NCBI GenBank assembly: GCA_030640045.1
Contig: DAOWKF010000063.1
Span: 1 to 5,167 of the forward strand
DNA length: 5,167 bases
Direction of reading: 5' to 3'
From: Candidatus Omnitrophota bacterium
GTDB taxonomy: Bacteria > NPL-UPA2 > BS750m-G34
Below are positions 1 to 5,166 of the stretch, piece by piece. Both the position numbers and the translations under genes were made by a program. Positions within the stretch are counted from its first letter, which is position 1. Each line of letters opens with the position of its first letter. The notes beneath the pieces are model-generated. The model saw only the letters and a list, made by a program, of their open reading frames with translations, was not told the origin of the DNA and ran no database searches.

Positions 1-427
1 CTATCTCTGATTCTAAGAGAACCGGGGTATTGATATGAAGGGCATTTTTTAGATAATTAATCGCAGCTATATTTAGATTTATTAAATAGTCCCACTTTTT
101 CTCGTATATTTCATCAAGGAAGTTTTGATACGTTTTAAAGAAAGGCGCTTTGGCGTAGTTTCTTTTAATGGTTTCGCAATGTTTTTCGCGCCATTTTTCC
201 TGGTTATCGATTTTTACCTCGCTTATCTTTTGAAAGAAACTGCCTTTAGTAAGGACAGGCACGGTCAGCCAAATTGATCCGGATGGGGACTTAATACAAT
301 TGCGGTTTTGGAATTCTCTTTTTTTATACTGCACGGTATCAAGGAAGACAAACTGGTCAACATTTGCCATCTTGTGGAAATATCCAAGCCAGGGGATATA
401 TTGGGGTTGGTGAACTGCTATTTTCAT
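1..427 (-). CDS. WbqC-family protein, N-terminal part (runs off the left edge)
   Basis: The minus strand is open from ATG at 427-425 to the window edge, giving 142 codons with no stop. The protein begins MKIAVHQPQYIPWLGYFHKM, the hallmark start of the WbqC-like family (PF08889). Further family motifs follow: D30-x-V-Q-Y-K-K, the N41-R-N-x-I-K block, L54-T-V-P-V, and a region with a conserved-looking H-C-E-T-I-K-R-N-Y-A-K-A-P-F-F run at about 92-106. Family members are usually around 220-240 residues, so about a third is missing. WbqC proteins sit in O-antigen and other surface-glycan loci; their exact biochemical role is not firmly established, and they are predicted cytoplasmic. ATG 427 is the only sensible start because an in-frame TAG lies at 442-440 and no other start codon lies between. 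There is no Shine-Dalgarno; a TATAAT box ends 6 nt before the ATG, suggesting a leaderless message. It is divergent to the PHP gene. Confidence 0.9.
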   Translation of the reverse strand, partial: MKIAVHQPQYIPWLGYFHKMANVDQFVFLDTVQYKKREFQNRNCIKSPSGSIWLTVPVLTKGSFFQKISEVKIDNQEKWREKHCETIKRNYAKAPFFKTYQNFLDEIYEKKWDYLINLNIAAINYLKNALHINTPVLLESEI

Positions 428-435
428 GGTAAAAT
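407..435 (+). promoter_or_regulatory. Candidate leaderless promoter for the PHP operon
   Basis: TTGGTG (407-412; 3 of 6 to consensus) and TAAAAT (430-435; 5 of 6) are separated by 17 nt. The -10 box ends 6 nt before the ATG at 442, mirroring the minus-strand promoter exactly, and the two -10 boxes overlap by 2 bp. The promoter lies mostly inside the WbqC coding region. The weak -35 lowers confidence. Confidence 0.35.
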
Positions 436-462
436 TATACTATGCTTTTACGATTGTGCAAA
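434..462 (-). promoter_or_regulatory. Candidate leaderless promoter for the WbqC-family gene
   Basis: On the minus strand a perfect TATAAT occupies 439-434, with TTTGCA (4 of 6 to the -35 consensus) at 462-457 and a 17-nt spacer. The -10 box ends 6 nt before the ATG at 427, so the expected transcription start falls at or within a base or two of the start codon. This is the geometry of leaderless bacterial genes. It is a consensus match only; no transcription start is known. Confidence 0.45.
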
Positions 463-1707
463 ATAAATTTAATGTTATTGTGGTTTTTGGTTTTAGCTTT
501 CATATGCATCCCTTTGGCCTTTGCAGAGGATTTAGTGCCGGTTACCGGCATAATGCATATTCAATCAACTGTAAGTGACGGAAAATATTCCATAGATGAA
601 ATCGCCAAAATGGCTATACAAAAAGGCATTGAAGTTGTGTTTTTAAGCGATCATGACCTGCATAAGTGGGAATACGGTTTTCCTCCATTCAGGAGATTAT
701 TTAAGCGGACAGTGGAACTTGATTCTGTGCTTAAGCTTGGGGCGGATAGGTACCTTGCATTGATTAAAGAGGCTGAAGAAAATAATAAAGGGGTCATCTT
801 TATACCCGGGGTAGAGGCAGCACCATTTTACTACTGGACCGGAAATATATTAAAAAGAAATATGGAACTCAGGGCATGGCACAGACACATATTGGTAGTC
901 GGTCTTAATAGAGCAGAGGATTACAAGAATCTTCCGTTAGTCGGAAATAGGAAATCTAATTTTGATCAATACCATGGAGATAAATGGTTTAAACCACACC
1001 AGGATTTAATCGATTACGTTAATGAAAAAGGAGGAATGACCTTCTGGGCTCATCCGGAGGCGGAAAATAAACAAATTGTGAGTGGTATATTGATCCATAC
1101 ATTGCCTTACCAGGATTTTTTATTAAAGACATACAATTTTACCGGTTTTGCAATTTTACATGAGGGATACAAAGAGGTCGGGAGGCCCGGGGGTATATGG
1201 GATGAGATATTGAAGGAATACGTAACCGGTAACAGGGGGAAAAGTGTAGTTGCTATAGGAGAGATTGATTATGAAGGCGGAGGGGCAGCGGCTATAGATG
1301 CTGTCAAAAATATATTTTTTGTCAGGGAAAAGACCAGGGCATCTATACTGGAATCGTTACGAAAGGGTTCGTTTTATGTAGTAAGAAAATCTCCTAAATG
1401 CGATTTGAGGCTTGACAGGTTTGAAATTTTAAGTAGAGAATATAAGGCCGTTATGGGAGAAAGTATCTCAGCGCATGAAAAGTGTGTGGTTTCGGCCAAT
1501 ATATCAGATGTGTCCGGCGCTTCAGGTAAAAAGGTTTTGATAAAACTCATAAAAAATGGGAGGATAATAGATTTGCGAGAAGGAATGTTGCCAATGCAAT
1601 ATGAATTTGTGGATAATTTTGATAAGCTCTGTGACGGATATTACCGTCTGGATATCTCATGTGAAGGTAGTCTTCTTTTATCAAACCCTGTATTTTTTAG
1701 AAAATGA
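442..1707 (+). CDS. Exported PHP-domain metal-dependent hydrolase (divergent active site)
   Basis: This 421-residue protein has an N-terminal signal sequence: R4 and K7, then a hydrophobic core at about 10-26, with likely cleavage after A-F-A near residue 28. A PHP (polymerase and histidinol phosphatase) domain follows. Visible motifs are M-H39-I-Q41-S-T-V-S-D46-G, L-S-D70-H71-D, P-G-V-E125, R-H149-I-L-V-V-G-L, and W-A-H204-P. The terminal strand reads G-E274-I-D-Y-E-G-G, where a D-x-H motif is often found. The second histidine of the usual H-x-H motif is Q41 and no clear terminal DxH is seen, so metal binding is probably altered. Residues 298-315 (S-I-L-E-S-L-R-K-G-S-F-Y-V-V) match the end of the PHP fold. 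About 320-421 looks like a beta-rich C-terminal domain ending in S-N-P-V-F-F. ATG 442 is chosen because an in-frame TAA lies at 430-432 and this start gives the signal peptide its positive n-region; ATG 472 is the alternative. The stop overlaps the next gene as ATGA. The substrate is unknown; phosphoesterase activity is a family-level inference. Confidence 0.82.
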   Translation: MLLRLCKINLMLLWFLVLAFICIPLAFAEDLVPVTGIMHIQSTVSDGKYSIDEIAKMAIQKGIEVVFLSDHDLHKWEYGFPPFRRLFKRTVELDSVLKLGADRYLALIKEAEENNKGVIFIPGVEAAPFYYWTGNILKRNMELRAWHRHILVVGLNRAEDYKNLPLVGNRKSNFDQYHGDKWFKPHQDLIDYVNEKGGMTFWAHPEAENKQIVSGILIHTLPYQDFLLKTYNFTGFAILHEGYKEVGRPGGIWDEILKEYVTGNRGKSVVAIGEIDYEGGGAAAIDAVKNIFFVREKTRASILESLRKGSFYVVRKSPKCDLRLDRFEILSREYKAVMGESISAHEKCVVSANISDVSGASGKKVLIKLIKNGRIIDLREGMLPMQYEFVDNFDKLCDGYYRLDISCEGSLLLSNPVFFRK

Positions 1708-3137
1708 AGCAGAGATTTTTCTTTTTAGGGCTTATAGTTATCACCCTGCCGCTTTTAGCAGGGGCGGGACTGGTCAGCGGGAGAGAGCGGCTGATACTGG
1801 GGATACTCTCTTTATTCCTCCTTATCTTTCACCTTTTTAAATTGAGAGGACTGCTTAATTTTACCATTTTTCTCTCATTATTTATTTCAATTTTTTTGAG
1901 CAGCCGGTTTATTTTTTTTGGAAGACTAGACCCATTTTTCTTTCAGGCGGTGATATTAGCCGCGCTTTTGCTTTCCGCAAAAAAGGGACAGACACCCAAG
2001 CCCCAGTCGGAGTCAGTACCCTCACGGGCAGGTTCCACACTCCCGATTTTTGCTATTGGGATAATATGCCTGGTTATAGCGACGTTTCTGCTTCAGTTTT
2101 TTGTCAATCGAGTCCTCCTGGGATTTTATCTCAATATCTGGATAGATTTAAAACGCCACTGGCCGGTGTTTTTGTTTTGCATAACGTATTTTATTGCCTG
2201 CCCCGTTCGAAGTACCAAAGAAGCCATGCATGGCAGTAAAATTTCGAACGGGGTAAAGGTAAGTTACTTTATGGGGCTGTTTATCATCACCGGTCTTCTA
2301 TCGTATTTTAATCCTCCCGAAGGGGGAGGAGGAGAGAGATGTATAGCTGCAAAAAAGATCGAACGTAATTTAGCCTTTTTCTATAAAGACAGGGAGAATT
2401 GGAAGGATATGAGCAGTCCTTTCAGGCGCGGTCTTGTATATGAATATCTGGGGCTATGGGCAAAGGCCGGGAATGAATTTAAAAGGATTCTTATTGCTTC
2501 CCCGGAAGATATAGATGCGCATTTCAATCTGGCCAGGAGTTACGAAGCAGAAAAATTCTGGTATGAGGCTATGGTGGAATATGGAAGGGTGGTGGAGCTG
2601 GACCCATACTATCGCGGCAGTCATTATGGCCTGGCTGTGGCATATGATGCCCTCGGAGAAACAGAGAAGGCAGAAAAGGAATTTTTAAAAGAGATAGAAA
2701 TAAATCCGGAAGAGATCAGGGCATATATTGCGCTGGAAGAACTTTACGCGAGGCAGGGTCTGGTTAAAGTAATAGAGAAGCTTCGAGCGAGGCGGCTGCG
2801 GATGATAACGGCTGCAATTCATAAAAAGGATATTGGCGATGACAATTTAAGGATGTTTCCTGTGGTTCTAAACGGCGGCGCAGTGACTGTTGAGATAGTG
2901 GCGAGGGGAACTCAAGCGCAGGGTTTTTGGCCCAGGATGGAGGTGTGGTTAAGCAAAGGCGGAAGGCTTGTCCGGGGGGGAGATCGATGGGTTAAGTCCG
3001 ATACCTGGAAGAGTTATTATTTTTATTTTAATGCGTTACCCGGGGAAGAAAAATTTATTGTCCATTTCGTCAATGATTTTTTTGGCGGCATTGATAACGA
3101 CCGCAATCTTTATATAAAGCAGATAAATTTTAAATGA
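1704..3137 (+). CDS. Seven-helix membrane protein with TPR repeats and a C-terminal CBM36/CBM60-like domain
   Basis: The N-terminal half of this 477-residue protein has about seven hydrophobic segments (approximately 4-24, 29-46, 51-71, 77-91, 113-135, 153-168, 186-202). Basic residues in the loops at 46-49, 92-99 and 169-179 fit a cytoplasmic N terminus and an extracytoplasmic C-terminal half. About four TPR-like helical repeats occupy 238-365, with recognisable cores such as A-H-F-N-L-A-R-S-Y at 272-280 and Y-G-L-A-V-A-Y-D-A-L-G at 308-318. The last 85 residues (393-477) resemble calcium-dependent xylan-binding modules of the CBM36/CBM60 type: V-E-I-V-A-R-G-T near the start, then F-V-N457-D458 and D464-N-D466-R-N-L-Y-I close to the end. 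The start forms ATGA with the previous stop and has no Shine-Dalgarno, so translational coupling is likely; the stop overlaps the next gene the same way. Two cytoplasmic loops coincide with palindromic DNA elements. No named family fits the full length; a membrane scaffold binding a surface glycan is an inference. Confidence 0.78.
   Translation: MKQRFFFLGLIVITLPLLAGAGLVSGRERLILGILSLFLLIFHLFKLRGLLNFTIFLSLFISIFLSSRFIFFGRLDPFFFQAVILAALLLSAKKGQTPKPQSESVPSRAGSTLPIFAIGIICLVIATFLLQFFVNRVLLGFYLNIWIDLKRHWPVFLFCITYFIACPVRSTKEAMHGSKISNGVKVSYFMGLFIITGLLSYFNPPEGGGGERCIAAKKIERNLAFFYKDRENWKDMSSPFRRGLVYEYLGLWAKAGNEFKRILIASPEDIDAHFNLARSYEAEKFWYEAMVEYGRVVELDPYYRGSHYGLAVAYDALGETEKAEKEFLKEIEINPEEIRAYIALEELYARQGLVKVIEKLRARRLRMITAAIHKKDIGDDNLRMFPVVLNGGAVTVEIVARGTQAQGFWPRMEVWLSKGGRLVRGGDRWVKSDTWKSYYFYFNALPGEEKFIVHFVNDFFGGIDNDRNLYIKQINFK
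1985..2021. repeat. REP-like imperfect palindrome inside the membrane-protein gene
   Basis: GGGACAGACACC (1985-1996) faces GGAGTCAGTACCC (2009-2021). Folded, ten base pairs form with one bulged A and two A-A mismatches, around a 12-nt loop. The GGGACAGACACC core, preceded by an A-run (1979-1984), resembles REP-type sequences I associate from memory with RAYT transposases. It encodes roughly residues 94-107, a hydrophilic loop between predicted helices 4 and 5, and keeps the frame open. Copies elsewhere in the genome cannot be checked here. Confidence 0.5.
2201..2253. repeat. Nested perfect palindromic element, 53 bp, in frame within the membrane-protein gene
   Basis: Perfect 11-bp inverted arms, CCCCGTTCGAA (2201-2211) and TTCGAACGGGG (2243-2253), enclose a 12-bp perfect palindrome GCCATGCATGGC at 2223-2234. 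The spacers are 11 nt on the left and 8 nt on the right. It encodes residues 166-184 (P-V-R-S-T-K-E-A-M-H-G-S-K-I-S-N-G-V), a polar loop between predicted helices 6 and 7. The arrangement resembles protein-coding palindromic elements such as those of Rickettsia, although the family is not one I can identify. Confidence 0.6.
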
Positions 3138-4006
3138 AATTTTCTTTTCGTATTATTTTGATTTTGTCTCTCGTCAATCTGTTTGTCTGGGGGGTTTTTT
3201 TATGGCCGCGGACCCCTACCATGGTAGTTACGTTTTTCGATGTCGGGCAAGGAGACAGCGCATTTATAACATTCCCCTATGGAGGGAATATGCTTATTGA
3301 CGGAGGTCCGGGAGGAGAATACAACAGCGGTGAAAGGGTAATCCTTCCATATTTGCGCAGGAAAGGTATCCGTAGGATAGATGTAGTTGCATTGACACAT
3401 CCCCACGCTGACCACGTGGGAGGGCTTATCCCGGTAATGGAGAGGATGAAAATTGGTATTGTCCTTGATTCAGGAGAGCCCCATACGAGTTTTTTATACA
3501 GGCAGTTTCTAAGACTCGTAGATAAAAAGGATATCCCATTTTATATTACCCATGAAGGAGATGAGGTTACAGGTTTCAAGAATATAAAGATTTTGATTTT
3601 GAATCCACCTCTAAAAAGTTTTACAGGCACAAATAGTGATCTCAACAACAATTCCCTGGTCATGAAGATTATCTTTAATCAAATAGATTTTCTTTTCTGC
3701 GCCGATATAGAATTAAAGGCTGAGGAAAAGTTGACAGGCTATGGCACTTTACTTACCTCTGAAATCATAAAGGTCCCACATCAGGGAAGTTTTACAAGTA
3801 TCTATGACCCATTTCTTAACTTAGTAAACCCACAAGTTGGGATCATAAGTTGCGGAAGGAACCAATATGGTCACCCGCATTCCGAGACCCTCAAGGCCTA
3901 CAAAAAATTAGATACCAAAATCTACCGCATTGATAGAATGGGAGCGATTATCGTAACCTCTGATGGAAAAAGTTATAGGATGTTGACAAAAGATATGTTG
4001 ATGTGA
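3134..4006 (+). CDS. Membrane-anchored stand-alone ComEC/Rec2-type metallo-beta-lactamase-fold hydrolase
   Basis: This 290-residue protein has one N-terminal hydrophobic segment (about 6-24) with no obvious cleavage site or lipobox cysteine, so a signal anchor with an extracytoplasmic domain is likely. The rest matches the C-terminal metallo-beta-lactamase domain of ComEC/Rec2 without the channel domain. Motifs are F-F-D36-V-G-Q-G-D41-S, L-I-D-G-G-P at 54-59, the zinc motif T88-H-P-H-A-D-H94-V-G-G, N172-N-S-L-V, C-A-D191-I-E, K-V-P-H216-Q-G-S, and Y-G-H-P-H at 245-249. The usual K-V-P-H-H-G-S block carries Q217 in place of the second His. In ComEC this domain is proposed to degrade the non-transported DNA strand during uptake; whether this free-standing protein is a nuclease or acts on another phosphodiester is unknown. 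The ATG forms an ATGA overlap with the TPR-CBM gene and lacks a Shine-Dalgarno, implying coupled translation. Confidence 0.88.
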   Translation: MKFSFRIILILSLVNLFVWGVFLWPRTPTMVVTFFDVGQGDSAFITFPYGGNMLIDGGPGGEYNSGERVILPYLRRKGIRRIDVVALTHPHADHVGGLIPVMERMKIGIVLDSGEPHTSFLYRQFLRLVDKKDIPFYITHEGDEVTGFKNIKILILNPPLKSFTGTNSDLNNNSLVMKIIFNQIDFLFCADIELKAEEKLTGYGTLLTSEIIKVPHQGSFTSIYDPFLNLVNPQVGIISCGRNQYGHPHSETLKAYKKLDTKIYRIDRMGAIIVTSDGKSYRMLTKDMLM

Positions 4007-4012
4007 TACAGT
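3983..4012 (+). promoter_or_regulatory. Candidate promoter for the COX24-BamD unit, overlapping the 3' end of the MBL gene
   Basis: A perfect TTGACA (3983-3988) is followed after 18 nt by TACAGT (4007-4012; 4 of 6), placing transcription start near 4019. An overlapping alternative is TTGATG (3998-4003) with TATAAA (4022-4027) at an 18-nt spacer, with a start near 4034. Either would give a short leader containing the 4043-4060 hairpin. Consensus matching only. Confidence 0.35.
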
Positions 4013-4042
4013 AAAAGGAGTTATAAAGTAGGAGCTGGTAGT

Positions 4043-4060
4043 CGCAGGCTTGAGCTTGCG
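4043..4060 (+). promoter_or_regulatory. Leader hairpin just upstream of the COX24-type gene
   Basis: CGCAGGC (4043-4049) pairs with GCTTGCG (4054-4060), giving seven pairs including one G-U wobble and a TTGA tetraloop. The stem ends 1 nt before the Shine-Dalgarno region. No U-run follows, so it is not an intrinsic terminator. It may set ribosome access, stabilise the 5' end, or be a dispersed palindromic repeat that landed here. Confidence 0.45.
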
Positions 4061-4061
4061 G

Positions 4062-4070
4062 AAAGGAGGT
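4062..4070 (+). promoter_or_regulatory. Strong Shine-Dalgarno for the COX24-type gene
   Basis: AAAGGAGGT lies 6 nt before the ATG at 4077, nearly full complementarity to the 16S rRNA 3' end. It is by far the strongest ribosome binding site in the window and fixes the start of a gene too short for most gene finders. Confidence 0.85.
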
Positions 4071-4076
4071 GTCAAT

Positions 4077-4172
4077 ATGCCGTGCGGACGTAAAAGGAAA
4101 AGGGCCAAGATGTCCAAGCACAAAAGAAAAAAGAGACTGCGTAGAGATAGACATAAGAAAAAAGGAAGATAA
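4077..4172 (+). CDS. COX24/AURKAIP1-domain small basic protein, probable small-subunit ribosomal protein (bS22/mS38-like)
   Basis: This is a 31-residue ORF, 19 of 31 residues Lys or Arg plus two His, with one acidic residue (D24). The core K-M-S-K-H-K-R-K-K-R-L-R-R (11-23) aligns by eye with the DUF1713 / COX24-AURKAIP1 family, whose bacterial member bS22 of mycobacteria has K-R-M-S-K-K-K-H-R-K-L-L-R-R. Mitochondrial relatives (AURKAIP1, mS38) bind the small ribosomal subunit. The start is set by a near-ideal Shine-Dalgarno 6 nt upstream and implies high expression. The TAA stop is 2 nt before the next start, so it shares a message with the BamD-like gene. Overlapping longer frames lack this family match and are shadows. 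The alternative, a simple nucleic-acid-binding peptide, is less likely given the motif. Confidence 0.82.
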   Translation: MPCGRKRKRAKMSKHKRKKRLRRDRHKKKGR

Positions 4173-4174
4173 TT

Positions 4175-5122
4175 TTGAAGAAAATTTTTGTTATATTAAT
4201 TTTTTCTCTATTTGCATTTCTTGCAAGCGAAGCAAGGGCTTTCTGGATATGGACACCTGAAAGCGGCAAATGGATTAATCCAAAATATTCCATTAAAGAT
4301 ACGCCCAAGGAACAGTATGAATGGGCTATGAGATTACTGGACCTGGGACAATACAATCAGTCTATTAAAAAATTCAGACACCTCATCAAAAAGTTTCCTG
4401 CGAGTCCTTATGCCGCCAGGAGCCAGTTTGCCATTGGCCTTGCCTATGAAAAGAAGGGTAAGGTCGGGAAGGCAATAGAGGAATACCATAAGGTAGCTGA
4501 GAATTATCCTTACAGCAGCGAGGAGGTTGCAAAGGTAATTGAGGCTGAATATCGCCTTGGGAATCTTTTGCTAAATCGTGAAGGCGGTGATACCTGGCAG
4601 AAGATAGCTACCTTTGAAGGGAATTACGAACGGGCTGCTTTGGTTTTTGAGCGGGCCATAAACATATCTCCTTTTAATAAAAGGGCGCCTGAGATGCAGT
4701 ATAAAAGCGGAGATGCTTATTTTAAGGCCAAAAAATACGAAGAGGCAATAACCGAATATAATAAGGTCCTGGAGACCTATGCCGACAGCGAGTGGGTAGA
4801 TGAGGCTGTTTTTAAATTAGGGTTTACAGCTGAGACACAGGGTCTTGGCACTCTATACGACCAGACAAAGACTGAAGAGGCTATTAAATGGTATTCGAGA
4901 TATCTTAAAGAGTATCCGGAAGGAGAGAAGGCAGGTGAAGCTAAGGAGAGGATGGGGAATCTCCTGGATAGAAAGTTTCAGAAGATCTATGAGATAGGTG
5001 AATATTACGAAAAAAATGGAGAGAAGGAATCCGCGCTTATCTATTACCGCCGCATCTTAAAGGATTTTTCGGGAACTACATGGGCAGAGAAGGCGAGGAA
5101 GAGGATAAAAGAGATTAGATAA
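4175..5122 (+). CDS. BamD-like periplasmic TPR protein
   Basis: This 315-residue protein starts at TTG (4175), with AAGGA at 4162-4166 eight nt upstream, inside the end of the COX24-type gene. It has a signal peptide: K2-K3, a hydrophobic core at 4-17, and probable signal peptidase I cleavage after A-R-A at 22. An unusual tryptophan-rich stretch follows (F-W-I-W-T-P-E-S-G-K-W-I-N-P, 23-36). The remainder is a series of TPR-type helical pairs, at about 45-77, 82-113, 150-170, 173-205, 207-246 and 272-303, several with the Y-P or F-P turns typical of BamD/YfiO and CpoB-like proteins. BamD is normally a lipoprotein of about 245 residues in the outer-membrane beta-barrel assembly complex. This protein is longer and has no cysteine after its signal peptide, so it would be soluble in the periplasm or held by partners. 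BamD-like assembly scaffold is the best guess; a general TPR scaffold is the alternative. Confidence 0.8.
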   Translation: MKKIFVILIFSLFAFLASEARAFWIWTPESGKWINPKYSIKDTPKEQYEWAMRLLDLGQYNQSIKKFRHLIKKFPASPYAARSQFAIGLAYEKKGKVGKAIEEYHKVAENYPYSSEEVAKVIEAEYRLGNLLLNREGGDTWQKIATFEGNYERAALVFERAINISPFNKRAPEMQYKSGDAYFKAKKYEEAITEYNKVLETYADSEWVDEAVFKLGFTAETQGLGTLYDQTKTEEAIKWYSRYLKEYPEGEKAGEAKERMGNLLDRKFQKIYEIGEYYEKNGEKESALIYYRRILKDFSGTTWAEKARKRIKEIR

Positions 5123-5125
5123 AGC

Positions 5126-5166
5126 GCAAAACGTAAAATGCAAAATCATAGTGTAAAATTCAAAAT
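5126..5166. repeat. Intergenic 7-bp A-rich tandem repeat (edge of a longer array?)
   Basis: Units of form (G/T)(C/T)AAAA(T/C) recur every 7 bp: GCAAAAC at 5126, GTAAAAT at 5133 and GCAAAAT at 5140. A 6-bp break (CATAGT) follows, then GTAAAAT at 5153 and TCAAAAT at 5160. The array starts 3 bp after the BamD-like stop codon and is cut by the window end. No terminator stem is visible. Confidence 0.55.

Noticed and set aside
1601..1840. 79-codon plus-strand ORF overlapping the end of the PHP gene
   Set aside because: Out of frame with two well-supported genes, low-complexity, and no family motif; a shadow ORF.
2312..2330. Perfect 7-bp hairpin TCCTCCC / GGGAGGA
   Set aside because: It encodes the Pro-Pro-Glu-Gly-rich linker after helix 7; the symmetry can follow from Pro and Gly codons (CCN/GGN), and there is no further palindromic structure.
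2331..2368. Internal ribosome-site-like GGAGGAGGAG followed by ATG at 2339
   Set aside because: The ATG is out of frame with the host gene and opens only nine codons; the purine run is explained by Gly/Glu codons.
3200..3415. 71-codon minus-strand ORF opposite the MBL gene
   Set aside because: Antisense to the conserved zinc-motif region; no recognisable motif or ribosome site.
3399..3421. Inverted CCCAC...GTGGG with a CCACGTGG palindrome
   Set aside because: It coincides with codons of the essential T-H-P-H-A-D-H zinc motif; the symmetry is best explained by protein constraint.
4043..4060. Intrinsic terminator for the PHP-TPR-MBL operon
   Set aside because: The stem is short, has no following U-tract, and sits directly on the next gene's ribosome site.
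3908..4154. Two minus-strand ORFs across the MBL end and the COX24-type gene
   Set aside because: Both are antisense to supported genes, and their composition mirrors the Lys/Arg-rich codons opposite.
4069..4356. Plus-strand 63-codon and minus-strand 94-codon ORFs over the COX24-BamD junction
   Set aside because: The plus ORF begins at a GTG inside the Shine-Dalgarno of the COX24-type gene, in another frame. The minus ORF is antisense. Neither has a family match, unlike the 4077 frame.
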